Assembly (NCBI GenBank): GCA_964618855.1
Contig: CAZUCD010000022.1
Location: forward strand, 1 to 33,250
DNA: 33,250 nt
Source: CAZUCD01 sp964618855
GTDB lineage: Bacteria > Sumerlaeota > Sumerlaeia > SLMS01 > JANRJK01
Reading direction: 5' to 3'
The number at the start of each line of letters is the position of its first letter. The stretch's first letter is position 1. The notes below the pieces were generated by a model. That model saw only the letters and a list, made by a program, of their open reading frames with translations. It ran no database searches and had not been told where the DNA came from. The translations under genes and the position numbers were made by a program. Below, one piece after another: positions 16,851 to 25,787 of the stretch.

Positions 16851-16876
16851 CTCCCCGGGCCGCAAGGCCCGGGGAG
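16851..16876 (+). terminator. Perfect 11-bp hairpin terminator after the PD40 protein gene
   Basis: CTCCCCGGGCC (16851-16861), GCAA tetraloop, GGCCCGGGGAG (16866-16876), followed by CTTGCTTTC. It begins 39 bases after the stop codon. A GNRA tetraloop on a perfect G+C stem is a strong intrinsic-terminator shape despite the short T-run. Confidence 0.75.
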
Positions 16877-16903
16877 CTTGCTTTCAGCCCCCCAAAACAT
16901 AAG

Positions 16904-16930
16904 TAAACAAGTGTTTATTAACTCTTGACA
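16904..16930 (+). promoter_or_regulatory. A+T-rich palindrome and -35-like element upstream of the DUF2339 gene
   Basis: TAAACA-AG-TGTTTA (16904-16917) is a perfect 6-bp inverted repeat in an otherwise G+C-rich region. A consensus TTGACA (16925-16930) follows 7 bases later. No good -10 is seen at 16-18 bases (GAATCT at 16949-16954 is the best). The palindrome would sit just upstream of RNA polymerase's -35 contact, where an activator or repressor could bind. Confidence 0.35.
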
Positions 16931-16975
16931 CGCGGCCTGACCCGTGCCGAATCTCCCGGACATGGGAACGATGTC

Positions 16976-19900
16976 GTGAGCACTCCCGAGCCCCCGTCAC
17001 CGGCCGAGATCGAGCTTCTGCTCGCGCGGCAGGCCGAGCGCATTGGTGCCCTCGAGCGCCAGGTGGGCAGGCTCAGTGCCGCCCTCAGGTCCGCCGGGAT
17101 CGCTCCACCCCCCCTGCCACCCGCCGAACCGGCGTTGGTCCATACGCCCGTTACGACTCCGTCGGTCGAATCGGTGGCCTCCGAGCCGACAGCGAACACT
17201 GCGGTGGACACGGCAGAGCCACCGCCGATTCCCGTGCCGGCCGCGGAGGCTCCATCGCCCGATCCGATTGCGGCGACGTCGCATGCTCCGGCCACCATTG
17301 TTGCGGCTCCACCGCCGATGTACGAGACCCCTGCGGCCTCTTTTCCAAGCCCGGCAATGCGCCCCTTCGAGCCCGGCCCGGTTGTCCTTGGTGAGCACGA
17401 CTTCCTGACCCAGAAGGACGTGAGTTCGAAGGGGCCAACGCCGCCCCCGTCCCAGCATCCCGCCGCGCCTCCGCCCCGCATGGATGCCCAAGGCCCCCGC
17501 CCATCCGGTGCAGGACTGGAAGCGGCGCTCGCGATGCGGCTGCTTCCGATCGTGGGCGGCGTGCTGCTCCTGTTTGGAGGCGTCTTCCTCGCGAGCCTCA
17601 TCGGCGCCGCGATGCCACCGGGCGGACGTGTCGCGCTCGGATACCTGTTCGCGGCGTTGCTTGGGGGAGTCGCCGTGTTCGCGCATCGCCGCAGCGAAAC
17701 GGTCGGGCGACTCGTCACTGCCATAGCCCTGGCATTCGCGTACCTGGTCAGCTTCTCAGCGCACTTCATTCCGCCCACCAAGTGCCTTGGGGCGACGGCT
17801 TCCCTGCTTCTCATGGGAGCCTTCGCTGCCGCGATCGTCGCCTTTGCCGAGAAGTGGCGTTCCGAGGGGACGGCCATCTTTGCCTTCGGGCTCGGCATGC
17901 TGGCGGCGCTGCTCAGCGCCGATGTCGCGGGCGGGTTCGGCCTGCTGGCCCTGGTCATCATCTCAGTGGGGGCGGGCGTCCTGCTCGTCCGCAACGAGTG
18001 GATCCGACTCACGATAGTCACGCTGCTCGGCTGCTACGCATCCTACGCGGGGCTGTGGCTCCTCTCACCGCCGGAACGCTCCGCCGCGGCGCTGAACATC
18101 AACTTCGCCGCACTCCTCGTTTCGCATGCCGTCTTCACCCTGGCGTTCTGGAGGTGGGGTAGGCCGTGGGTTGCCCGAGAGCTTGCCTTTGAGCAGATGA
18201 CGGAGCACGAGGCCGCGCCACGCGTGGTGTTCGGCCGGATCCCGTACTCGACTGCGTACTCCATCATCAACTCGCTCGGATTCATCGGGCTCTCGCTCTA
18301 CCTCGCCTGGCTGACGAACACGAACTCGGGCGGCGCGGACAAACTCTTCTACACCCTCGCAGTGATCGAGGGGGCGCGCCTTCTCGTTCCCGCACTCCGG
18401 CGCGGGGGACTGCACTCGTTCCACGGCCTCACGGCGATTGCGCTCGCGACCAGCGGCTTGATGGTGACGTTTGCCGGCAACACCGAGAGCGCGATGCTCG
18501 CCTCTGAGTGCCTGATTCTGTGCATCGCGGCGAGCCGTGCGCCGATGCTGCGCATCCTGCGCCCCTTCTCGGCCATCTGCGGCTTCCTTGCCGCCAGGGA
18601 AGTGGCGTACAGCGGTTTCGCCGCCGCAGATCTCGCGACCGCGCTCGTCCCAGGGGCCCTGATTCTGCTCTCCACCATTTCCTGGGACTCGATTTTCGTG
18701 CGCATCGTGAAGGCGCCGGAGATGGGGTTCCTCTTCCAGTTCGAGCGCCTCTCATCGAATGTGCGCGCCCTGACCGCCTGTGGGATCATCGCGGGCGTGC
18801 TGGAGGGGCACCGCAGCGTCGTCCCGCTGGAGGTTACCGCCCCGCTGGCATCGGCGCTACTTGGGGCGGGGGCCATCCTGCTGCGTGCCCGCGCCTGGAC
18901 ACTGCCCTTCCACATCGGGATGGTTGCGACACTGGGGGCGTTCACAAAGGACGAGATGACCGGTCAGCGGCTTGTCCTGTTTTCCACCTGGGGGGGCATC
19001 ATGGCCCTCGCCTCGGCGGAGATCGCCCGGCGTACGCGCTCGCGTCTCGGCGCATTCGAGTGCCTCGCGGCGAACTGTGTTGCGGGCATTGGTGCCTTCG
19101 GGGTCGCGATGCATGTCCTCAGGGACTTTTCGCCGCACATGGGCGCGGCTGGGCTGCTGCTCGCCGTATCCTTCGCCGCGGGCACCATGGCGGCACTGAC
19201 GGTGGGGCCGCTGCCCGCCATGGTTCAGGACCGCTTTGCCGAGGTTCCTTCGCACACTGGAAACCTCACCGGCCTTCCGCGCCTCATCCTGCTCAGTCCG
19301 GGTTCGGGAATGTGCGCTGGTGTGCTGGCGATCGCGGGCGCCGCCGCGGCCCTCGATGATGCCAAGTCGAGCCTCACTTCCGCGCTCCTCTTCACGGCAA
19401 TTCTTGGAGTCGGATGGTTCTTGGCAACCGCCGGAAAGAAGCGCTCGCCGCTGGGGGAGGCCTTCCTCGCAGCACTGCTCCTCGCCGTTGCCTGCCCTGC
19501 CCTGATCGTCTTCAGCCAGTTCGGCTCGGTCTCCATGCTCGCCGTGATCGTGCTCCTGGGGGGCGTTGGAGTGGCCGCCGTGGCCCGCCGGTCGCCCGCG
19601 TCGGCCGGCGTGGCTGCCCTGGGAATCTGCGCAGTTCCATTGGTCGCACAGGCATTGTCTGCGATGCCGGGCCGAGTAGTTCCATTCTCGCCGGGTCCGG
19701 CCGTCCTCGCCTGCGTCCTCTGCGTCGCCCTTTCCCGCGCGGTGAGGAGCCTCGCCGCGCGGCTTGAGCTCGAGTCCACATGGGCGGGGGTGCCACCGTT
19801 CGTGGCCGGGTGGCTTGTCGTCACGGGATCGCTCGCGTTCCTCCTGCTAACCTCGACCGGGGGAACGCTGTCGGCCACACTCGTCACGGTGGCCTGGGCG

Positions 19901-20170
19901 GGGTACGGCATCGCCTTGCTGGTGGCCGGCCTCGTCCTGATGGATGCGCCGATGCGGTTTACTTCCCTTGCGATCTTCGCCTGCGCCGTGGTCCGCGTCT
20001 TCATGGTCGATCTCGCGAACGCGAACCTCCTCGTGAAGGCCGTGGCGGCGACCGGCGTTGGAGTGGTGCTCATCCTGGCGGGGGTCGGCTACGGGGCCTT
20101 CCGCCGCCGAATGCAGGAGCAGTCCCCAGATGCTTCCCCGCCTCCTCCCGAGGATCACGGCCCGGCGTAG
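16976..20170 (+). CDS. DUF2339-family multi-pass membrane protein
   Basis: About 1064 residues from GTG 16976, which has GGGA 8 bases upstream; an in-frame TTG at 16925 overlaps the -35-like element and is less likely. The N-terminus (about 10-35) is a short coiled-coil of the type EIELLLARQAERIGALERQVG, followed by a Pro/Ala-rich linker (about 40-175). The rest is more than twenty hydrophobic helices beginning MRLLPIVGGVLLLFGGVFLAS, which matches the DUF2339 layout. This family sits in the inner membrane and its function is not established. The gene ends inside the next one: the GGT start at 20130 lies 41 bases before this stop, so the two are likely translationally coupled. Confidence 0.85.
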   Translation: MSTPEPPSPAEIELLLARQAERIGALERQVGRLSAALRSAGIAPPPLPPAEPALVHTPVTTPSVESVASEPTANTAVDTAEPPPIPVPAAEAPSPDPIAATSHAPATIVAAPPPMYETPAASFPSPAMRPFEPGPVVLGEHDFLTQKDVSSKGPTPPPSQHPAAPPPRMDAQGPRPSGAGLEAALAMRLLPIVGGVLLLFGGVFLASLIGAAMPPGGRVALGYLFAALLGGVAVFAHRRSETVGRLVTAIALAFAYLVSFSAHFIPPTKCLGATASLLLMGAFAAAIVAFAEKWRSEGTAIFAFGLGMLAALLSADVAGGFGLLALVIISVGAGVLLVRNEWIRLTIVTLLGCYASYAGLWLLSPPERSAAALNINFAALLVSHAVFTLAFWRWGRPWVARELAFEQMTEHEAAPRVVFGRIPYSTAYSIINSLGFIGLSLYLAWLTNTNSGGADKLFYTLAVIEGARLLVPALRRGGLHSFHGLTAIALATSGLMVTFAGNTESAMLASECLILCIAASRAPMLRILRPFSAICGFLAAREVAYSGFAAADLATALVPGALILLSTISWDSIFVRIVKAPEMGFLFQFERLSSNVRALTACGIIAGVLEGHRSVVPLEVTAPLASALLGAGAILLRARAWTLPFHIGMVATLGAFTKDEMTGQRLVLFSTWGGIMALASAEIARRTRSRLGAFECLAANCVAGIGAFGVAMHVLRDFSPHMGAAGLLLAVSFAAGTMAALTVGPLPAMVQDRFAEVPSHTGNLTGLPRLILLSPGSGMCAGVLAIAGAAAALDDAKSSLTSALLFTAILGVGWFLATAGKKRSPLGEAFLAALLLAVACPALIVFSQFGSVSMLAVIVLLGGVGVAAVARRSPASAGVAALGICAVPLVAQALSAMPGRVVPFSPGPAVLACVLCVALSRAVRSLAARLELESTWAGVPPFVAGWLVVTGSLAFLLLTSTGGTLSATLVTVAWAGYGIALLVAGLVLMDAPMRFTSLAIFACAVVRVFMVDLANANLLVKAVAATGVGVVLILAGVGYGAFRRRMQEQSPDASPPPPEDHGPA

Positions 20171-21860
20171 CCTCGCCGCGACGCTGTTCGTTGCGGCCCT
20201 GCTTGCGCCTGCCTGGGCGCCTGCCGCCTCGCGCTACCCGGCGCGCGCCCGCAATGGCATGGTGGCGTCGGCGCACCCGGCCGCGACGGCGGCCGGCGTC
20301 GAGGCCATGCGACGGGGTGGCAACGCCGTGGACGCCGCCGTCGCCACCGCGCTCGTGGCGGGCGTCGTGGAACCCTACAGCGCGGGAATCGGGGGGGGCG
20401 GGTTCATGCTCGTCCGAGATGGGCGCAGCGGCGCGATCGCCGTCATCGATTACCGCGAGACGGCCCCGGCGGCGGCCTCGCGCGACATGTACCTCGATGC
20501 CGCAGGGGAGGTGATCGCCTCGGCGAGCGACGTGGGCCATCGAGCCGTCGCCGTTCCCGGCACGGTCGCGGGCCTGCATGAAGCCCACCGTCGCTTTGGC
20601 CGCCTGAAGTGGAAGGCGGTCGTCGCGCCCGCGATCCGCGCGGCGGAAAAGGGTTTCGCCGTCGATGAGAAGTACAGGGCCCTGGCGACCCAGGAACTCG
20701 CCCGGTTGCGCTCAAACCCCGAGGCGGCGCGCATCTTCCTCGCCCCCGCCGGGGGAGTGCCGGAGCTCGGCGCCGTCATCAGGCAACCCGACCTCGCGCG
20801 CACGCTCCGCCGCATCGCCGCGAAGGGCCCCACTGGATTCCAGGAGGGCCCCGTGGCCGCCGCGATCGCGGCCGACATGGCACGGTCCGGGGGCCTGGTC
20901 ACCCTCGCCGACCTCCAGAACTACCGTCCCCGCACGACCACACCCATCACGTCGAGTTTCCGCGAGTACGAAATTGTCACCATGCCGCCCCCAAGCTCCG
21001 GGGGCGTCCACCTCGCCCAGATGCTCAACGTCATCGAGCACGATCCCATCCAGGAGTGGGGGTGGAACTCCTCGCGCACGATTCACCTCCTTGCGGAGAC
21101 GATGCGCCGCGCGTATGCCGACCGGGCGGAGTTCCTCGGCGATCCCGCGTTCGTGCGCGTCCCCGTGGCCGGGCTCACATCAGACGCGTACGCGCAGTCG
21201 CTCCGCCGGGGCATCGACGCTGCCCGCGCCTCCTCCAGCAGCACGATCCGCCATGGCGATCCGTTGCCGTTCGAGTCCGACCACACGACGCACCTCTGCA
21301 CCATCGACCGCGACGGCTACGCCGTGTCCCTGACCCAGACGATCAACTACACTTTCGGCAGCGGTGTCGTCGCTCCCGGGACCGGCGTGCTCCTCAACAA
21401 CGAGATGGACGACTTCTCCGCGAAGCCGGGCGTGCCCAACCTGTACGGGCTCGTTGGTGGAGAGGCGAATGCGATCGCGCCCGGGAAGATCCCGCTCAGT
21501 TCGATGACGCCGACCATCGTGCTGCGCGATGGGCGCCCGGTGCTCGTCGTCGGCAGCCCCGGCGGCGCGCGCATCATCACCACCGTCCTCAACGTCGTGC
21601 TCAACAACCTCGTGTTCGGCATGGACCCGCAGGAGGCCGTGGACGCCCCGCGCATACACCACCAATGGCTGCCGGACGAACTGCGCGTCGAGCCGCGTGG
21701 AATCTCGGCCGACACGCGTGCCGCACTGGAGGCACTCGGCCACAGGGTTTCGGAGCAGCCCGAGTTCGGCAACGCCATGGCCATCGGGGTCGATGGCGCA
21801 TCCGGGGAGTTCCTCGGAGCGGCGGACAGCCGAGGGGTCGGCTCGGCCGCCGGATTCTGA
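20130..21860 (+). CDS. ggt: Gamma-glutamyltransferase (glutathione hydrolase proenzyme)
   Basis: N-terminal nucleophile hydrolase that cleaves or transfers the gamma-glutamyl group of glutathione in the periplasm. 576 residues from ATG 20130, with AGGAG at 20115-20119. The signal peptide spans about 10-33 (SLAATLFVAALLAPAWAPAA). Motifs: AATAAGVEAMRRGGNAVDAAVA, DYRETAP (substrate Arg), and the autoprocessing site DHTTH with Thr386 as the predicted nucleophile and new N-terminus of the small subunit. The small subunit is very close to the E. coli enzyme pattern: NNEMDDFSAKPGVPN, PLSSMTPTIV, GSPGGARIITTVLN, HHQWLPDELRVE. All key residues are present, so it should be active. It overlaps the upstream DUF2339 gene by 41 bases. 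The TetR gene begins 71 bases downstream behind its own operator. Confidence 0.97.
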   Translation: MLPRLLPRITARRSLAATLFVAALLAPAWAPAASRYPARARNGMVASAHPAATAAGVEAMRRGGNAVDAAVATALVAGVVEPYSAGIGGGGFMLVRDGRSGAIAVIDYRETAPAAASRDMYLDAAGEVIASASDVGHRAVAVPGTVAGLHEAHRRFGRLKWKAVVAPAIRAAEKGFAVDEKYRALATQELARLRSNPEAARIFLAPAGGVPELGAVIRQPDLARTLRRIAAKGPTGFQEGPVAAAIAADMARSGGLVTLADLQNYRPRTTTPITSSFREYEIVTMPPPSSGGVHLAQMLNVIEHDPIQEWGWNSSRTIHLLAETMRRAYADRAEFLGDPAFVRVPVAGLTSDAYAQSLRRGIDAARASSSSTIRHGDPLPFESDHTTHLCTIDRDGYAVSLTQTINYTFGSGVVAPGTGVLLNNEMDDFSAKPGVPNLYGLVGGEANAIAPGKIPLSSMTPTIVLRDGRPVLVVGSPGGARIITTVLNVVLNNLVFGMDPQEAVDAPRIHHQWLPDELRVEPRGISADTRAALEALGHRVSEQPEFGNAMAIGVDGASGEFLGAADSRGVGSAAGF

Positions 21861-21901
21861 GGCGCCACCGCGAGCCGACAAAAGCCCTTGCGTGCCCGGC
21901 G

Positions 21902-21931
21902 GGTTGTTGGTTAGTCAACCAACCAACAACC
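21902..21931 (+). promoter_or_regulatory. Perfect 11-bp inverted repeat abutting the TetR start codon (probable TetR operator)
   Basis: GGTTGTTGGTT (21902-21912) and AACCAACAACC (21921-21931) are exact reverse complements separated by 8 bases. A nested dyad TTGGTT-AGTC-AACCAA lies at its left side. The right arm ends at the base before ATG 21932. TetR-family autoregulators often bind such dyads, with a central GACTAACC/GGTTAGTC-type core. Its position would block transcription initiation or early elongation. Confidence 0.75.
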
Positions 21932-22642
21932 ATGGCACCCCAAAAAACAGACACACGCGAACGCATCGTCCAAGCCGCGTTCCTCCTCTTCCTGCGCAAT
22001 GGCTACCGCGCCACTGGGCTCGCGGAAATCGTCCGCGAGGCGGGAGTCAACCCGGGCAGTCTGTACTACTTTTTCCCCACGAAGGAGGACCTCGTCGTTG
22101 CCGTCCTCGAGTGGTGCAAGGCGAACCTCTGGCCGGAGGTCGTGCAGCCCGTCTTCGACCGCGTGGAGGACCCGATCGAGCGCATCTTCGGCCTGCTCGA
22201 CGGATACCGCCGGATGCTCGAGATGACGCAGTTCACCCAGGGCTGCCCGATGGGGAACCTGACCCTGGAGATCGGCGAGTCGCATCCCGCGGCACGTGCC
22301 CTCATCGCGGAGAACTTCACCGGCTGGACCAACGTCGTGCGCGATTGCGTCAAGGCGGCGGGAGGCCGCCTTCCACCCCATGCCGACGCGGACGAACTCG
22401 CGACCTTCGTCCTCACGACGATGGAGGGCGCGGTGATGCTCGCGCGCACCTATCGAAGCTTCGCCCCATACGACGCGGCCGTCTCGCGGCTCCGCGACTA
22501 CTTCGAGCGCCTCATTGAGGACGGCACCGAGTGGGGCGGCGCCCGCGCCGCATCGGCACAAAAAGACGAACCCAAGCGCTCCGGCAAGCCGCGTCCGCGA
22601 ACGCGAAGGGCCTCCGTCCGCAGGTCGCCAAGGAAAGGCTGA
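21932..22642 (+). CDS. TetR/AcrR-family transcriptional regulator
   Basis: 236 residues. The N-terminal helix-turn-helix is canonical: TRERIVQAAFLLFLRNGYRATGL, then EIVREAGVNPGSLYYFFPTKEDL (recognition helix around residues 38-50). The ligand domain contains FTQGCPMGNLTLE, a pattern seen in a TetR subgroup with a cysteine near the pocket (NemR-like), so a reactive or hydrophobic ligand is possible. The C-terminus carries an unusual basic Ser/Arg/Lys-rich tail of about 35 residues (RPRTRRASVRRSPRKG at the end), which may add DNA affinity. The start ATG directly follows the dyad at 21902-21931 and no Shine-Dalgarno is visible, so the message may be leaderless or the repressor may sit on the initiation region. 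The next gene's ribosome binding site lies inside this gene's last codons, suggesting one transcript. Confidence 0.93.
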   Translation: MAPQKTDTRERIVQAAFLLFLRNGYRATGLAEIVREAGVNPGSLYYFFPTKEDLVVAVLEWCKANLWPEVVQPVFDRVEDPIERIFGLLDGYRRMLEMTQFTQGCPMGNLTLEIGESHPAARALIAENFTGWTNVVRDCVKAAGGRLPPHADADELATFVLTTMEGAVMLARTYRSFAPYDAAVSRLRDYFERLIEDGTEWGGARAASAQKDEPKRSGKPRPRTRRASVRRSPRKG

Positions 22643-22646
22643 CTCC

Positions 22647-24902
22647 ATGACACGAATCATTCGCCGGACCACCGTCCTCGCGGCCACCCTTGTTCTTGCC
22701 GCCTGTTCGCGCCATTCCCATCGCGCGGCACCGGACATGGATCTTATGCAGGCAAGCCTGGTCGCCGCGCATGCCAGCCAGCGATTGGGGGAGCATGGCG
22801 TCTCGGGTGACATGCTGCAACTCGCGCCCAGGGAGGGCAGGGGCTGGGTGTGGAGACACCTTGCCGCCATCGCCGACGACTCGGACGACCGGTGGGACGC
22901 GCATCCCGCCACTGTGTTCGCCCTGGCGGTGAGCCCCGACGGCAGCCGCCTGCTGAGCGGCTCTTCCTCGGGACAGGTGCGCCTCTGGGATCCTGCAACG
23001 CACGTGATGCTGCGCGAGTTCACAGGCCACTCCAACGAAGTCCATTGTGTCGCCTTCTCCCCGGATGGCCGGACCGCAGCTTCCTCCTCCGGCGATGCCA
23101 CGGTGCGTCTGTGGGACATCGAGTCCGGCGCGGAGCGACTCGTCTACAAGGGTCACACCACGCCTGTTGGGAGCATCCTGTTCGCCCCGGACGGGAGCTT
23201 CGCGGTTTCGAGTTCGTATCTTCGGTTGGAGAAGGCTCCCTTCGTCGAGGGACTCGTCAAGATTTGGAATCCCGCGACGGGCGAGGATATCGCCGAGATT
23301 CGCGGCCTGGGCAGGAAGCCAATCTCCTCGCTCTCCATGACGAGGGACGGCGCACTCGTCGCCGCGGGCACCTGGGACTTTGACGTCCACCTGATTGACG
23401 TCGCCTCCCGGCGCGTCGTGAGGCGCCTCGAGTCTGAGGATTTCGGAGTGTACCGCGCGATCGATTGGGTGGAGTTCTCCCGCGATGGGTCGATGTTGGC
23501 GGCTGCATCGAGGGATCGCCGGGTACGTGTCTGGCGCGTGGCGGACGGCGAAGTTCTTGCCACGATTGGCCCGCTGGGCGGCGCGGCAACCTGCGCGTCA
23601 TTCTCCCCCGATGGGGAGGACCTTGCCATCGCGGGCGAGGACGGCGCCGTCCGGATCGCCTCGACGGCCGATTGGTCCGAGCGCGCGGTCCTGCGCGGCC
23701 ATCGCCTCGGGATCCGGCCGATCGCGTGGACCCCCGACTCCAACAGCCTTTACAGCGGAAGCGCTGACGGCACCATCCGCCGCTGGGAGGTGCGCGGGGT
23801 TCCGTTCGGCAGACACGCCGCCCGGGACCTCGACGGCCTGGGCGCCATCGAGTTTGCACCCGACGACAGGCGGCGCCTTTCGTGTTCGTTTGACGGGATC
23901 GTCTCCGTCTGGGATGGCGACGCGGGCGAGGTGGTCGCCCGGTGGTTCGCGCACGAGGGCACATGCAACACCGCGACCTTCAGTCCCGACGGCGCCCGGA
24001 TCGCCACCTGCTCGTGGAACGGCGAGGTCGCCGTCTGGGACGCCGTCACGGGTGCAAGAACCGCCCTCCTCAAACACGACAACGGCGTGTCGTGGGCCGA
24101 GTTCTCCCCGGATGGCCGGCGGATCGCCGCCTCCAACGGCGGCAAGCTCGAAATGTGGAACATAGCGACAAGTGAGCGCGTCTGGAGCATCGACGCTTCG
24201 AAGGGGCGCATCCAGGCGATCGACTGGAGCCCTGACGGCAGGTACATCGCCACCGCGCCCCACGCGAAGACGGTGGGAGTGTTCGACGCCAACACCGGCG
24301 CCCAGGTGCTGGCCCTCGAGGGGCATGAAGGCGGCGTCATTTCGGCGGTATTTTCCCCGGACTCGGGGACGCTTGCGACCGCCGGCGGCTTCGGCGTCGT
24401 CCGGCTCTGGTCGATCCCCGAAGGTCGGCTGGTCGGCACGGCTCCAAAGGACCCCTCCGGCGGCAACCGTCTCGCTTTCTCCCCAGACGGGCGCCTCCTG
24501 GCCACGGGTTCCGCGCGCGCTCGGGTGCTGGACGTCGCGACTCTGCGTGAGCTGCTGACCCTGCATGAGCACCCGTCGGACCTGTGGTCGCTCGCATGGT
24601 CCCACGACGGCACGCGCCTCGCCACGACTTCGATGGATGGCACGACCGTGCTCTCCGACAGCCGCCCCCGTCCGGCGCGCAGGGCCGCTTTCGAGGCGGC
24701 GCGGGAATCCAACGCGCGCATGCGGCAGCGGATCGGGGAACGCTTCGAATCCGGCTTGTCGGCGGAGCAGGTGGCCGCCGAAGTCGCAGCCGACGCGAGC
24801 CTCAGCCCGCTCGACAGGACATCCGCGCAGCTTGCCATCCTCCGCCATGCAGCCCCGCCCGAAAGGGCCGAGGCGGAACTCGCTGCCCGAAAGAAAGAAT
24901 AG
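22647..24902 (+). CDS. WD40-repeat lipoprotein (14 repeats, two predicted 7-bladed propellers)
   Basis: 751 residues from ATG 22647, 4 bases after the TetR stop, with AAAGG at 22634-22638. The N-terminus has a lipobox L-A-A-C with Cys20, so it is a membrane-anchored lipoprotein facing the periplasm or outside. Residues about 30-75 (MQASLVAAHASQRLGEHG, then GWVWRHL) resemble the short helical segment that precedes WD40 repeats in planctomycete-type Ser/Thr receptor kinases. I count 14 repeats with an F-S-P-D-G-type turn and a [RV]-[LV]-W-D-type strand, from AVSPDGSRLL to AWSHDGTRLA; this fits two seven-bladed propellers. A helical tail of about 80 charged residues follows (ARESNARMRQRIGERF). 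No catalytic domain is present; it is likely a scaffold or sensor, co-expressed with the TetR gene. Confidence 0.9.
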   Translation: MTRIIRRTTVLAATLVLAACSRHSHRAAPDMDLMQASLVAAHASQRLGEHGVSGDMLQLAPREGRGWVWRHLAAIADDSDDRWDAHPATVFALAVSPDGSRLLSGSSSGQVRLWDPATHVMLREFTGHSNEVHCVAFSPDGRTAASSSGDATVRLWDIESGAERLVYKGHTTPVGSILFAPDGSFAVSSSYLRLEKAPFVEGLVKIWNPATGEDIAEIRGLGRKPISSLSMTRDGALVAAGTWDFDVHLIDVASRRVVRRLESEDFGVYRAIDWVEFSRDGSMLAAASRDRRVRVWRVADGEVLATIGPLGGAATCASFSPDGEDLAIAGEDGAVRIASTADWSERAVLRGHRLGIRPIAWTPDSNSLYSGSADGTIRRWEVRGVPFGRHAARDLDGLGAIEFAPDDRRRLSCSFDGIVSVWDGDAGEVVARWFAHEGTCNTATFSPDGARIATCSWNGEVAVWDAVTGARTALLKHDNGVSWAEFSPDGRRIAASNGGKLEMWNIATSERVWSIDASKGRIQAIDWSPDGRYIATAPHAKTVGVFDANTGAQVLALEGHEGGVISAVFSPDSGTLATAGGFGVVRLWSIPEGRLVGTAPKDPSGGNRLAFSPDGRLLATGSARARVLDVATLRELLTLHEHPSDLWSLAWSHDGTRLATTSMDGTTVLSDSRPRPARRAAFEAARESNARMRQRIGERFESGLSAEQVAAEVAADASLSPLDRTSAQLAILRHAAPPERAEAELAARKKE

Positions 24903-24961
24903 CGGCGCCACGCCCGCGCGACACAGCCTCTCGCCCACGTTCCGATAGGAGAGCACGACCC

Positions 24962-25687
24962 ATGGCGATCCGAGTGGATGGACGCGCGCCCGGCGACCTG
25001 CGCAAGGTGAGCATCACGCCGGACTACCTGCGGTTTCCAGAGGGAAGCGCCCTCATCGAGTGGGGAAAGAACAAGGTCATCTGCGCCGCCACGGTGGAGA
25101 ACCGCGTTCCGCCCTACCTGATCGGGACCGGCGGCGGCTGGGTCACGGCCGAGTACTCGATGCTCCCGCGCAGCGCAAAGCAGCGCATCCAGCGCGACGG
25201 CGCCAAGGGCCAGCCCAACAAACGCGGCATCGAGATCGCCCGCCTCATCTCGCGAGCGCTCCGCCGCGCCGTCGACCTGAGGAAGCTCGGAGAGCGCACC
25301 ATCCTCATCGACTGCGACGTTGTCGAGAGCGACGGGGGCACGCGCACGGCCTCGATCACGGGGGGATTCGTCGCACTCGCGCTCGCGATCCGTCGCCTGC
25401 GCGAGGACGGGCAGGCCGCCGCCGGAATCCTGCGCCACTACGTCGCCGGTGTCTCGGTCGGCATCGTCGAGGGCCAGCCCATCCTCGACCTGTGCTACCT
25501 GGAGGACTCCCAGGCGGAGACCGACATGAATGTCGTCATGACAGACGCGGGCGAGTACATCGAGGTTCAGGGGACGGGTGAGAACCGCAACTTCACGCGC
25601 GCACAACTCGATGGCATGCTCGACCTCGCGGGGTCCGGCATCGCGCAGCTCATCGAGGTCCAGCGGCAGCACTGCACCATCGGGTGA
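24962..25687 (+). CDS. rph: Ribonuclease PH (tRNA nucleotidyltransferase)
   Basis: Phosphorolytic 3'-5' exoribonuclease that trims tRNA precursors; a hexamer in the cytoplasm. 241 residues, the family's normal length. Motifs include VDGRAPGDLR near the start, GGGWVTAEYSMLPRS, NKRGIEIARLISRALR, DCDVVESDGGTRTASITGG (phosphate-binding Arg in GGTRTA), and LDLCYLEDSQAETDMNVVMT with the catalytic acidic residues. ATG 24962 has AGGAGAG at 24947-24953. It lies 59 bases after the WD40 gene on the same strand and may be the last gene of that transcript. A strong hairpin follows at 25749-25779. Confidence 0.97.
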   Translation: MAIRVDGRAPGDLRKVSITPDYLRFPEGSALIEWGKNKVICAATVENRVPPYLIGTGGGWVTAEYSMLPRSAKQRIQRDGAKGQPNKRGIEIARLISRALRRAVDLRKLGERTILIDCDVVESDGGTRTASITGGFVALALAIRRLREDGQAAAGILRHYVAGVSVGIVEGQPILDLCYLEDSQAETDMNVVMTDAGEYIEVQGTGENRNFTRAQLDGMLDLAGSGIAQLIEVQRQHCTIG

Positions 25688-25748
25688 GCCTCCGCCGAGG
25701 CGGGTAGGCGAATCCACCGTTGCCGGGAGGGCCTCCACGGCCCATCAT

Positions 25749-25779
25749 CTCCCTGCGTGGCCATGATGCCCGCAGGGAG
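25749..25779 (+). promoter_or_regulatory. Hairpin whose 3' arm contains the Shine-Dalgarno of the FG-GAP protein gene
   Basis: CTCCCTGC (25749-25756) pairs perfectly with GCAGGGAG (25772-25779). Inside the loop GGC (25759-25761) can pair with GCC (25668+100, i.e. 25768-25770), extending the stem past a one-base bulge. The ribosome binding site GGGAGA (25775-25780) of the gene at 25788 is in the 3' arm. It could also mark the 3' end of the rph transcript, but no T-run follows. Confidence 0.5.
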
Positions 25780-25787
25780 AGCCGCCG

